A DNA stretch of 64,000 nucleotides from Mesorhizobium sp. M1E.F.Ca.ET.045.02.1.1 (lineage in GTDB: Bacteria > Pseudomonadota > Alphaproteobacteria > Rhizobiales > Rhizobiaceae), in NCBI RefSeq assembly GCF_003952485.1, contig NZ_CP034447.1:1054001-1118000 (forward strand), read 5' to 3'. Both the position numbers and the translations under genes were made by a program. The notes beneath the pieces are model-generated. The model did not search any database, was not told the origin of the DNA, and worked only from the letters and a program-made list of their open reading frames with translations. This document shows, one piece after another, positions 9,466 through 17,014 of the stretch; positions within the stretch are counted from its first letter, which is position 1, and each line of letters begins with the position of its first letter.

Positions 9466-9567
9466 TGCTGTGGTCAAGCGTGAAGAGGCGCCGTCGGAAA
9501 ATGGCTTGAAGCGGTTGAATTGTATGTGATTCTGTAGCCGCCATTGTTGATTCTGGAGGTTTCGACG

Positions 9568-9570
9568 ATG
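9568..9570 (+). promoter_or_regulatory. Strong ribosome site and ATG ahead of the transposase, out of frame
   Basis: GGAGG at 9556-9560 lies at ideal spacing from ATG 9568. The frame from this ATG reads MASLLGYFGDLRLQKRG, resembling the N-terminus of Tn5/IS4-type transposases, but it is one frame away from the main transposase frame. The switch point is the A6 run at 9608-9613. Reading one base back there gives an uninterrupted protein (..LRLQKKGSMVLERMF..). Confidence 0.6.
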
Positions 9571-9620
9571 GCTTCGTTGCTTGGCTACTTCGGCGACCTG
9601 CGCCTGCAAAAAAGGGGAGC

Positions 9621-10925
9621 ATGGTTCTGGAGCGCATGTTTGCGCGTGTCAGCACGGGCATGCGCCGGCTGGCCGACACGCGCGCCGAGAAGGTCGCGTT
9701 CACACGCCTGTTTCGCAATCGCCACGTGAGCACGCAAGAGATCATCCGCACGGCGGCGGCGCGAACCGCCGAACTGGCCGCCGGCCGCCACGTGCTGATC
9801 ATCGAGGACAGCAGCGAGATCAACTATGAAGCCAAGGCTTCGCGCAAGCGCGGCCTCGGTCGTGTCGGCAATGGCACCGATATCGGGCTGTTCGTGCATC
9901 CGGCGTTGGCCGTGGATGCCGTGGACGGCTCGGTCCTTGGCCTTGCAGGCGCCACGATCTGGCGGCGCGAGGCAGAGAAGGCGGATGACTACCAGGCGCT
10001 GCCGATCGAAGCCAAGGAAAGCCACAAGTGGATCGGCACCGCCAAGGCGGCATGCCAGGCGCTGACCGACGCGCCGCAGATGACGGTGATCGGCGACCGC
10101 GAGGCCGACATCTACGAAGTGTTTGCAAGGCTGCCCGACGAGCGCACCCATGTGCTCATCCGCGCTGTACGGGATCGGGCCTTGGGCACGCGGGGCGAGC
10201 GCCTGTTCGGCGCGATCGCCAAGACGCCGGAAGCCGGCCGCATTGCCTTCGAACTGCAGGCCCGACCCGGCCGGCCGGCCCGCACCGTCGAACTGGCCGT
10301 TCGCTTCACCGCGGTGAGCTTGCGCCAGCCCCGCCTTGGCGCCGACAGCCGCGATCCGCGCGAACTCACGCTCAACATGGTGGAAGTGCGTGAGATCGAT
10401 CCACCTTCGGCCAAGGACGCGGTGATCTGGCGGCTGTTGACCACCCACAGCGTCGAAACGCTCGCCGATGCCTGCCGCATCGTCGACCTGTATCGCTCGC
10501 GTTGGAGCGTCGAACAGCTGTTTCGGACCGTGAAGTCGCAGGCCATCGATCTGGAGGAAAGTCTCATCGCCGACGGCGATGCACTCGAACGTCTGGCCGC
10601 CACCGCTCTGGTCGTCGCCACCAAGGTCATGCAACTCGTACACGGGCGTGGTTCGCCGGGCCAGCGCTTCCAGGCCGCACACCTCTTCGATCCCACCGAG
10701 ATCACCGTCCTGGAAGTGCTCATCGCCAAGCTCGAAGGCAAGACCCAAAAGCAGAAGAACCCGCACCCCACGCACACGCTCGCCTGGGCCGCCTGGTGTA
10801 TCGCCAGGCTCGGAGGCTGGAACGGCTACGAAAAGGAACGCCCGCCAGGGCCCATCACCTTCACCCACGGCCTCAGACGCTTCAACGCCATCACACACGG
10901 CTTCGTTCTGGCCTCGCAAAAATGA
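9621..10925 (+). CDS. IS4-family transposase (5' end in another frame)
   Basis: The 434-residue frame carries the DDE-type features of the IS4 family: a first Asp in VLIIEDSSEINY, a second in TVIGDREADIYEVF, and the YREK signature YRSRWSVEQLFRTVK (Y-x2-R-x3-E-x6-K). The N-terminus seems incomplete, because the better ribosome site and a matching N-terminal segment begin at 9568 in a different frame. The gene may therefore be expressed by -1 frameshifting at A6, be inactivated by a one-base change, or contain a homopolymer sequencing error. The ATG at 9621 has no good ribosome site of its own. Confidence 0.88.
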   Translation: MVLERMFARVSTGMRRLADTRAEKVAFTRLFRNRHVSTQEIIRTAAARTAELAAGRHVLIIEDSSEINYEAKASRKRGLGRVGNGTDIGLFVHPALAVDAVDGSVLGLAGATIWRREAEKADDYQALPIEAKESHKWIGTAKAACQALTDAPQMTVIGDREADIYEVFARLPDERTHVLIRAVRDRALGTRGERLFGAIAKTPEAGRIAFELQARPGRPARTVELAVRFTAVSLRQPRLGADSRDPRELTLNMVEVREIDPPSAKDAVIWRLLTTHSVETLADACRIVDLYRSRWSVEQLFRTVKSQAIDLEESLIADGDALERLAATALVVATKVMQLVHGRGSPGQRFQAAHLFDPTEITVLEVLIAKLEGKTQKQKNPHPTHTLAWAAWCIARLGGWNGYEKERPPGPITFTHGLRRFNAITHGFVLASQK

Positions 10926-10928
10926 GCC

Positions 10929-10953
10929 CGAAGCAAATGTGTGCGCACGCTAG
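10929..10953 (-). repeat. Right terminal inverted repeat of the IS
   Basis: Perfect reverse complement of 9441-9465. It begins four bases after the transposase stop codon and is followed directly by the second copy of the 11-bp target duplication. Confidence 0.93.
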
Positions 10954-11006
10954 CCCCCTGTGGGAGAAGGTGGATTGGCGCGAAGCGCCGAGACGGATGA
11001 GGGGTG
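10954..11006 (+). repeat. Palindromic intergenic repeat, right part (split by the IS)
   Basis: With the IS and one duplication removed, the left flank (from about 9424) joins this segment to rebuild a hairpin, CCTTCTCCC-CCTGT-GGGAGAAGG, followed by a second small palindrome (GGCGCGAAGCGCC) and GGATGAGGGGTG. An inverted relative lies at 11067-11119. Such palindrome-bounded elements are widespread in rhizobial intergenic DNA; the exact family name is not assigned. Confidence 0.75.
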
Positions 11007-11066
11007 TTGGAAGAAATGAGGCGCCGGGAGATTGGACGACGATGAAGCGTGGCCGCCAAGCTGGAG

Positions 11067-11119
11067 CACCCCTCATCCGGCCGAGCTTCGGCGACACCTT
11101 CTCCCACAAGGGGAGAAGG
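11067..11119 (-). repeat. Second, inverted copy of the palindromic intergenic repeat
   Basis: It reads CACCCCTCATCCGG, then GAGCTTCGGC, then CCTTCTCCCACAAGGGGAGAAGG, i.e. the same order of parts as 10954-11006 on the opposite strand. The two copies enclose about 60 bp, and together they form a large mosaic palindrome downstream of the NlpC gene. Confidence 0.75.
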
Positions 11120-11130
11120 CGAGGTCTGCG

Positions 11131-11991
11131 CTACGGCCTCCTGAACCCTGTCGGCCCGCCAAAAAGATAGCCGATGCGCTCGACCGCTTCCTTCAGCCGC
11201 TCGCGCGAGACCAGCATGGTGTGGCCGTTGGCGTGGATCATATCCTTCGCGTCGGTCATGATGGCGACATGGCCTTTCCAGAAGACGAGGTCGCCGCGCT
11301 CCAGCCCGGAGAAATCCGGCCCCGGCTCGAACGGCGTGCCGATCGATGCCGACTGCATGTCGGTGTCGCGCAGCACTTCCTTGCCAGCCATGCGCATCGA
11401 CAATTGCACGAGGCCGGAGCAGTCGATGCCGAAGCCGGAGACGCCGCCCCAGAGATAGGGCGTGCCGAGAAAGCTTTCCGCGACCGTGACATAGTCATCG
11501 GCGACCTCGGCGAGCGGCTGCAAATGGCGGGCGATGACCGCCTGCCCCGACGGCAGCAGCGCGTAGTGCGTGCCGCGCGTTTCGGCGGCGCCCGCCACGG
11601 TCACGGTCGAGCCCATCGACAGTTGCCCGCTGATCGGAAAGCGCAAATCGGGCCCCGGATAGAGGAAGGTGCGCGGCGCGGAAACGATGTGGGTCGGCGC
11701 CTGTTCGCGCGGGCCAAGAACGTTGTCGGCGACATAGCCGACATAGCCGTCGCGCTCGGCCTGCACCCAAGCCCAGCCTTCCGCATCCTCGAAGACGAGC
11801 ACGTGATCGCCGAACAGCGCCTGGGTATTGACCCCGGCGTCCGGTCGCGGCGCCTTGCGCAGATCGGCGACGGCGGCAGTGATCCGCGCCGGCCGGCCGG
11901 CGACGAAGCGATCAGCTGAGACTTCTCCTTTCAGCCTGGCGTCGGCGAGATCGGAACGAAAGGCGTGAAGGCGGGCATCCCTGGCAGTCAA
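11131..11991 (-). CDS. NlpC/P60-family cell-wall hydrolase with SH3 domains
   Basis: A 286-residue protein. Residues from about 30 to 160 form bacterial SH3-like domains (WAWVQAERDGYVGYV and a second segment). A C-terminal NlpC/P60 peptidase domain carries the catalytic Cys in GIDCSGLVQ and His in KGHVAIM, with a third polar position in MIHANGH. Such enzymes cleave peptide bonds in peptidoglycan stems. No signal peptide is visible, so export is unclear. It follows the MarR gene by 29 bp on the same strand and probably shares its transcript with the aminopeptidase. Confidence 0.87.
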   Translation of the reverse strand: MTARDARLHAFRSDLADARLKGEVSADRFVAGRPARITAAVADLRKAPRPDAGVNTQALFGDHVLVFEDAEGWAWVQAERDGYVGYVADNVLGPREQAPTHIVSAPRTFLYPGPDLRFPISGQLSMGSTVTVAGAAETRGTHYALLPSGQAVIARHLQPLAEVADDYVTVAESFLGTPYLWGGVSGFGIDCSGLVQLSMRMAGKEVLRDTDMQSASIGTPFEPGPDFSGLERGDLVFWKGHVAIMTDAKDMIHANGHTMLVSRERLKEAVERIGYLFGGPTGFRRP

Positions 11992-12020
11992 ATCGGCAAT
12001 CCAGTCAACTTGGTGATCCG

Positions 12021-12371
12021 TCAGATGGGCAGTTCATGCGCCTTCGCAACGATACCATCGCCGAAGCGCTCGACAAAGAGCGCGCCTTCCACTGTGCGCC
12101 GGATCAGCACGTTGCGCTTATCGAGCTCGTCGCGGTGCCGTGATACCAGCTTCAGCGCGCCCATCGTGTCGAGCGCGCGGGTGATGACCGGCTTGGTGAC
12201 GTTGAGCCTGGCGGCCAGCCCGCGCACCGTGTGCGGCGGCGGATCGAGATAGATGGTGAGCAGGATCGCGGTCTGGCGCATGGTGAGATCGGGCGCGCCG
12301 TTGCGCACCTGCGACAGCATCACCTGCTGCCACAGTCGCAAGGCCTGGCTCGGGCGCATCGAGATCGACAT
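12021..12371 (-). CDS. MarR-family transcriptional regulator
   Basis: About 116 residues with a winged helix-turn-helix: LTMRQTAILLTIYLDPPPHT, then VRGLAARLNVTKPVITRALD and a wing SRHRDELDKRNVLIRRT. It is shorter than typical MarR proteins (about 140), lacking part of the N-terminal dimer helix. The alternative starts GTG 12374, ATG 12371 and ATG 12359 are all in frame. It lies between an M17 aminopeptidase and an NlpC/P60 hydrolase on the same strand, so it may control this group. No ligand can be inferred. Confidence 0.82.
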   Translation of the reverse strand: MSISMRPSQALRLWQQVMLSQVRNGAPDLTMRQTAILLTIYLDPPPHTVRGLAARLNVTKPVITRALDTMGALKLVSRHRDELDKRNVLIRRTVEGALFVERFGDGIVAKAHELPI

Positions 12372-12428
12372 CACCCCAGCATGACGGCAAATTGTTTCGG
12401 TTCCGTTTCAGTAACGGCATTTCGTGGG

Positions 12429-13796
12429 CTAGCGACCGAAGCGCTTCGCGATGATCCGCTCCAGCGCGCGAATGGCCTGTCCCTCGCCGCCCATCAGTCC
12501 GTGCGGACGATCTGCGGGGTTCCAGGCAAAAATGTCGAAATGCGCCCAGCTTGGCGTTTTCTCGACGAAGCGCTTGAGGAAGAGCGCCGCGGTGATCGAT
12601 CCGGCAAAGCCATCCGTCGTGACATTGTTGATATCGGCGACCTTCGACGACAGCTTGGCATCGTAGGGGCGCCACAAGGGCATGCGCCACAACGGATCCT
12701 CGACCGCGAGCGAAGCCGCTGCCAGGTCGGAAGCCAGGGCCTCGTCGCCGGTGTAGAAGGGCGGCAGGTCGGGGCCAAGCGCAACCCGTGCCGCCCCGGT
12801 CAGCGTCGCCATGTCGATCAGCAAGGCCGGCCTTTCCTCGTCGGCAAGCGACAGCGCGTCGGCCAGGACCAGCCGGCCTTCCGCGTCGGTGTTGCCTATC
12901 TCGACGGTGATGCCCTTGCGGCTCCGCAGCACGTCGCCTGGCCGAAAGGCGTTGCCGGCGATCGAATTCTCGACGGCCGGGATCAGCACGCGCAGCCTGA
13001 CGTCCAGTTTCGCCGCCATGATCATGGAGGCGAGCCCCAGCACGTTTGCGGCACCGCCCAGGTCCTTCTTCATCAACAGCATGCCCGACGACGGCTTGAT
13101 GTCCAGGCCGCCCGTATCGAAGCACACCCCCTTGCCGACCAGCGTCACCTTTGGTGCATCGCCCGGTCCCCATGTCATGTCGATCAGCCGCGGCGCGCCG
13201 GTCGAGGCGCGGCCTACGGCATGGATCATCGGAAAATTCCGCGCCAGCAGGTCGTCGCCGGCGATGACGGAGATGTCGGCCCCGTGCGCTGCCGCGAGCG
13301 TCCGTGCCGCCTCTTCCAATTCCGCCGGCCCCATGTCGCTGGTCGGCGTGTTGACGAGATCGCGCGCCAGGAAAACACCCTCGGCGATGCGGCGCACATG
13401 CGCGCCGTCGGCCCCCGACGGCAGCGCGAAGCGCAACGCCTTGCCGGGCTTCCTGCCGTAGCGGGTAAAGACGTAGCCGCCGAGGACGAGCGCAAGCGCG
13501 GCAAGATCCGGCGCGGGCAGATCCTGGTCAAAATGCCATTCGCCCTCGGGCAGCGACCTCGCCAGGACACCGACGGCAAGCAGGCTCTCGCCGTCACCGG
13601 TACCGAACAGCGCGCCGGCCAGAGATCCATTCTCGCCGGGCAGGACCAGCGTGCGGCCCGCCTCGCCGGAAAAGCCGTTCGCCCTTGCCCAGGCCACGGC
13701 GGAAGGCGGAAGGTCCGTGTCGTCGAGGCCGTCCTTTCCCACCAGATACACTGGCAGGGAGGCTTCCGGTTTCTGATCAACGAGTTCGACAGGCAT
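12429..13796 (-). CDS. M17 leucyl aminopeptidase family protein
   Basis: A 455-residue metallopeptidase. The catalytic domain shows the family motifs LVGKGVCFDTGGLDIKPS (metal Lys/Asp) and the signature NTDAEGRLVLADAL with metal-binding Asp and Glu. The protein is a little shorter than PepA (about 500), with a divergent N-terminal domain, so it is placed in the broader M17 family. It removes N-terminal residues from peptides in the cytoplasm, using two divalent metals. It is the first gene of a likely three-gene transcript with MarR and NlpC. Confidence 0.92.
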   Translation of the reverse strand: MPVELVDQKPEASLPVYLVGKDGLDDTDLPPSAVAWARANGFSGEAGRTLVLPGENGSLAGALFGTGDGESLLAVGVLARSLPEGEWHFDQDLPAPDLAALALVLGGYVFTRYGRKPGKALRFALPSGADGAHVRRIAEGVFLARDLVNTPTSDMGPAELEEAARTLAAAHGADISVIAGDDLLARNFPMIHAVGRASTGAPRLIDMTWGPGDAPKVTLVGKGVCFDTGGLDIKPSSGMLLMKKDLGGAANVLGLASMIMAAKLDVRLRVLIPAVENSIAGNAFRPGDVLRSRKGITVEIGNTDAEGRLVLADALSLADEERPALLIDMATLTGAARVALGPDLPPFYTGDEALASDLAAASLAVEDPLWRMPLWRPYDAKLSSKVADINNVTTDGFAGSITAALFLKRFVEKTPSWAHFDIFAWNPADRPHGLMGGEGQAIRALERIIAKRFGR

Positions 13797-13832
13797 TCGA
13801 TGGTCTCCGGCAGGGCATGGCGAGTCGGTTTT

Positions 13833-13847
13833 TTAACGGTCCGTTAG
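13833..13847. promoter_or_regulatory. CtrA-like site upstream of tadD
   Basis: TTAA-N7-TTAG, one mismatch to the CtrA consensus TTAA-N7-TTAA, 65 bp ahead of the tadD start. It also lies ahead of the divergent aminopeptidase. Confidence 0.35.
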
Positions 13848-13912
13848 GGTTAACAGAATATTTCTTCGGGACGGCCAGCCAACGGCCGCACAGGAATGGA
13901 GGGCAGGTGCCG

Positions 13913-14740
13913 ATGCCGATCAAAGCGCCGAACGTTACAAACAAGCATCTGATCACCACGGCATTGATGGTAGCGCTGGCGGCCAGCGTAGCGGGCTGCG
14001 GCAGCACCAGCAAGTTCACGACGGGCTCCATTTCCCGATCCGACAACAGGCCGCTGGAAACGATGTCGGCCAACGAATTGCACAGCGCGACGGCCAGGCT
14101 TGGCGATTCCTATGCCAGGAACCCGAACGACAAACGCATCGCCACGAATTTCGCCGCGGCACTGCAGATGGATGGCGATGCCGATCAATCGCTGGCGGTG
14201 ATGCGCAAGCTCGCGATCGCCTACCCCAAGGACCGGGACGTGCTCGCCGCTTATGGCAAGGCGCTTGCCGCCAATGGGCAGTTCGAGCAGGCGCTCGATG
14301 CCGTGCGCCGCGCGCAGACGCCGGAATATCCGGACTGGCGGCTGGTGTCGGCGGAAGCCGCTATCCTCGACCAGATGGGCCAGCGCGACGAAGCGCGCCA
14401 GGATTATCGCAAGGCGCTCGAGCTCAAGCCGAACGAACCTTCCATCCTCTCCAACCTCGGCATGTCCTACGTGCTCGAAGGGGACCTGCGCACGGCGGAA
14501 ACCTACATGCGCTCGGCAGCGCAGCAGCCGAGCGCCGACAGCCGCGTGCGGCAGAACCTGGCGCTGGTCGTCGGCCTGCAGGGCCGCTTCGACGAGGCCG
14601 AGAAGATCGCCTCGCAGGAGCTCTCGCCGGAACAGGCGCAGGCCAACATCGCTTATCTGCGCCAGATGCTTGCCCAGCAGAATGCCTGGAGCCAGCTCAA
14701 GGATCAGGACAAGGACAAGGCAAAGGTCGCGACGAACTGA
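13913..14740 (+). CDS. tadD: Tad pilus assembly lipoprotein TadD (TPR protein)
   Basis: A 275-residue protein with a lipoprotein signal (LITTALMVALAASVAGCG, lipobox ending in Cys). Several tetratricopeptide repeats follow from about residue 60 to 230 (for example AYGKALAANGQFEQALDAVR and YRKALELKPNEPSILSNLG). TadD is the outer-membrane-associated pilotin-like factor that helps secretin assembly in Tad/Flp pilus systems. ATG 13913 is chosen because it starts the signal peptide. The gene is convergent with tadC, and the rest of the tad genes follow on the other strand. Confidence 0.9.
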   Translation: MPIKAPNVTNKHLITTALMVALAASVAGCGSTSKFTTGSISRSDNRPLETMSANELHSATARLGDSYARNPNDKRIATNFAAALQMDGDADQSLAVMRKLAIAYPKDRDVLAAYGKALAANGQFEQALDAVRRAQTPEYPDWRLVSAEAAILDQMGQRDEARQDYRKALELKPNEPSILSNLGMSYVLEGDLRTAETYMRSAAQQPSADSRVRQNLALVVGLQGRFDEAEKIASQELSPEQAQANIAYLRQMLAQQNAWSQLKDQDKDKAKVATN

Positions 14741-14751
14741 CCGCGCGCGAC

Positions 14752-14788
14752 GCAATTGCGGACGGAAAAACCGCTGCACTTTTCCTGA
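14752..14788 (+). repeat. Truncated copy of the 44-bp palindromic repeat
   Basis: GCAATTGCGGACGGAAAAAC and ACTTTTCCT match the units at 16953-16996 and 51173-51330, but the right arm GGAATTGC is missing. It sits just after the tadD stop. Confidence 0.6.
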
Positions 14789-14792
14789 AAAA

Positions 14793-14816
14793 GCCGCGCG
14801 GCATTCCCCGCGCGGC
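14793..14816. terminator. Hairpin between convergent tadD and tadC
   Basis: Stem GCCGCGCGG / CCGCGCGGC with a 6-base loop, between two convergent genes. T-runs are weak on both sides, but A-rich sequence precedes it (gaaaaag), so it can act for the minus-strand tadC transcript. Confidence 0.55.
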
Positions 14817-14839
14817 CTTCCTCCATTCGGCTGTGGCTT

Positions 14840-15856
14840 CTACTGACTGCTGGAACTGTGCTGGTCGCCGAAGATGCCGCGCTGGCTGACCTGGATGCCG
14901 GCAGGTCCCAGAATGATGGCGAACAGAACCGGCAGGAAGAACAGGATCATCGGCACGGTAAGCTTCGGCGGAAGTGCTGCGGCCTTCTTCTCGGCCGCGT
15001 TCATGCGCATGTCGCGGCTTTCCGAGGCCAGCACGCGCAGCGCATGCGCCACCGGCGTGCCGTAGCGCTCGGCCTGAACCAGGGCCTGGGATACGGACTT
15101 CACCGATTCCAGGCCGGTGCGGCTCGCCAGATTTTCATAGGCAACCTTGCGCTCCTGCAGGTAGGAGAGCTCGGCATTGGTAAGCACGAACTCCTCGGCG
15201 AGCGCCACCGACTGCGCGCCGATCTCGTCGGCAACCTTGCGCAGCGCCGCTTCCACCGACATGCCGGATTCGACGCAGATCAGCATCAGGTCGAGCGCGT
15301 CCGGCCACGCCAGCTGGATCGACTGCTTGCGCTTTGTCGCGCGGTTGTTGACGTAGAGTATCGGCGCGTAGAAGCCGGCATAGGCGACGAGAATGCAGAC
15401 AAACAGCTTGATGAAGGCCGGCTGCTGCGGCAATCCGCCGAGCACGAAGACATAGATGGCCGCCAGGGCGAAACCGACGAAGGGCAGAACCAGGCGGAAG
15501 AACAGAAAGCGCGTCAGCGGATTCTGGCCGCGGAAACCCGCGACCTTGAGCTTTTGCAGCGTGCCTTCATCGGCCAGCGCACGCCTCAGATCCAGCCGGT
15601 CGACAATGTTGCGCATGCCGATCGACTGCTCCTCGCGCAGGCCCTTGCGGCGGCGGTCGGCTTCGTTGGCGAGGCGCGCACGCTGCTTGGAGCGCAGCTC
15701 GTCACGCTCGAGCGCCACGGTTTTCATGCGCGCCTTGAGCTGATTGCCGCCAAGCGCCGGCATGAGCGTGAAGACGGTCGCAAAAACCGCGATGCCAACC
15801 AGGAGCGCGATCAGGAAGGAAGGATCGGTAAGCGTCTTGACGACCTGGTCTGTCAT
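14840..15856 (-). CDS. tadC: Tad pilus inner-membrane platform protein TadC
   Basis: A 338-residue type II secretion F-domain protein. An N-terminal membrane segment (FLIALLVGIAVFATVFTLM), two central ones (LPFVGFALAAIYVFVLGG and LFVCILVAYAGFYAPILYV) and a C-terminal one (LTVPMILFFLPVLFAIILG) surround the cytoplasmic T2SSF region with VESGMSVEAALRKVADEIG. TadB and TadC together form the platform on which the CpaF ATPase acts. It starts 13 bp after tadB and is last in the cpaBCDEF-tadBC transcript. Confidence 0.93.
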   Translation of the reverse strand: MTDQVVKTLTDPSFLIALLVGIAVFATVFTLMPALGGNQLKARMKTVALERDELRSKQRARLANEADRRRKGLREEQSIGMRNIVDRLDLRRALADEGTLQKLKVAGFRGQNPLTRFLFFRLVLPFVGFALAAIYVFVLGGLPQQPAFIKLFVCILVAYAGFYAPILYVNNRATKRKQSIQLAWPDALDLMLICVESGMSVEAALRKVADEIGAQSVALAEEFVLTNAELSYLQERKVAYENLASRTGLESVKSVSQALVQAERYGTPVAHALRVLASESRDMRMNAAEKKAAALPPKLTVPMILFFLPVLFAIILGPAGIQVSQRGIFGDQHSSSSQ

Positions 15857-15869
15857 TGGATCCGCGTTC

Positions 15870-16883
15870 CTACACTTCGAAATTCATCATCTTGCGCATC
15901 ACCAGGATGCCGATCGACATCCAGACGCCGGAACAGCCGAGGATCAGGTTGCCGACGCTGGTCGTGAACAGCGGCATGATGTAGTTCGGACTCGAAAGAT
16001 AGACGAGAAAGGCGACGACGAACGGCAAGGCGCCGATGATGACGGCGGATGCCTTCGCTTCCATCGACAGCGCCTGAACCTTGGCCTTCATCTTCTTGCG
16101 GTCGCGCAGCACGCGCGAAAGGTTGCCCAGCGCCTCGGAGAGGTTGCCGCCGGCCTGCGACTGGATCTGGATGACGATGCCGAAGAAGCCCGCCTCGGTG
16201 CACGGCATGGTCTCGGACATGCGCAAGGTGGCATCGGGGATGGACAGACCCATCTGCTGGGAATCGACAATGCGGCGGAACTCGGCCCGGACGGGCTCGG
16301 GAGATTCATTGGCGATCAGGCGGATCGCGTCGTTCAGCGGCAGGCCCGACTTGACCGCGCGCACGATAATGTCGAGGGCATTCGGGAACTCCTCCAGGAA
16401 AGCCTTCACCCGGCGCGCGCGGCGAAACGAGACGAACCATCGCGGCAGGCCGAAGGCGCCAGCCAGCAGAGCGCCCGGCAGCGCAAACAGCGGCGCGCCG
16501 CCAAGATAGGCAAGGAATGTCAGGACGACGCCGCAGATCACCGAGTAGACGTAGAAGCGCTCGATGGAAACCGTCATGCCGGCCTGGCGGATCTGGGCCC
16601 TCAATGGCGGCTTCTTGACGTTGCGGTCGTTGGTTTTCTGCTTTTCATCGAGCTGCTTGAGCGAATCCTGAAGGCTCTTGCGCCGCTTGACCGCCTCCGC
16701 CGCCCGGTCGCGCGAGGCCTTCACCACCGACCGGTCGGTCTCGGCCGTCTTGATCGTCTCAAGCCGCTTGCCGGCCTGCTTTTCGTTATCGATGCGCGTC
16801 AACAGGAAAGCATAGGCCATCGCGCCGGCGCTGAAGCCGGCGAGCACGACGAAAGCCAGAACCGTGGTGTCAATTCCGAACAT
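15870..16883 (-). CDS. tadB: Tad pilus inner-membrane platform protein TadB
   Basis: 337 residues from the preferred start MFGIDTTVLAFVVLAGF (an upstream in-frame ATG at 16904 lacks a ribosome site). A T2SSF domain holds VKSGLPLNDAIRLIANES and QSQAGGNLSEALGNLSRVLR, with membrane segments at the N-terminus, near residues 120-160, and at the C-terminus. It partners TadC. A palindromic repeat unit lies between it and cpaF, which may affect RNA processing inside the operon. Confidence 0.92.
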   Translation of the reverse strand: MFGIDTTVLAFVVLAGFSAGAMAYAFLLTRIDNEKQAGKRLETIKTAETDRSVVKASRDRAAEAVKRRKSLQDSLKQLDEKQKTNDRNVKKPPLRAQIRQAGMTVSIERFYVYSVICGVVLTFLAYLGGAPLFALPGALLAGAFGLPRWFVSFRRARRVKAFLEEFPNALDIIVRAVKSGLPLNDAIRLIANESPEPVRAEFRRIVDSQQMGLSIPDATLRMSETMPCTEAGFFGIVIQIQSQAGGNLSEALGNLSRVLRDRKKMKAKVQALSMEAKASAVIIGALPFVVAFLVYLSSPNYIMPLFTTSVGNLILGCSGVWMSIGILVMRKMMNFEV

Positions 16884-16952
16884 CGATCGGGATCCCCAGG
16901 ACATTTCGCCGTTTCAAAGAAACGGCGAACCGCCCTATTTCTTTGTTTAGAC

Positions 16953-16996
16953 GCAATTCCGGACGGAAAACCGCTTCACACTTTTCCTGGAATTGC
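16953..16996. repeat. 44-bp palindromic repeat unit between tadB and cpaF
   Basis: Outer arms GCAATTCC / GGAATTGC and inner arms GGAAAA / TTTTCC fold into one interrupted hairpin. The same unit occurs three times in tandem at 51173-51330 and in truncated form at 14752 and 45930. Confidence 0.85.
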
Positions 16997-17014
16997 TTCA
17001 CACCTCCAGATGCA

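Larger units (their letters stand above)
9441..10953 (+). mobile_element. IS4-family insertion sequence, 1513 bp
   Basis: The element is bounded by 25-bp perfect inverted repeats at 9441-9465 and 10929-10953 (outer bases CTAGCGTGCGCACAC). It is flanked on both sides by the identical 11-bp sequence CCCCCTGTGGG (9430-9440 and 10954-10964), read as the target duplication. An 11-bp duplication fits the IS4 family. It carries one transposase with a YREK signature. The target is a palindromic intergenic repeat, and the duplication covers the loop and inner stem of that hairpin. The intact duplication suggests a fairly recent insertion. No other copy lies in this window. Confidence 0.93.

Noticed and set aside
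9544..9729. Separate 61-residue protein in the IS
   Set aside because: Its first part matches a transposase N-terminus; after the A6 run it is out of frame and loses similarity, so it is not an independent gene.
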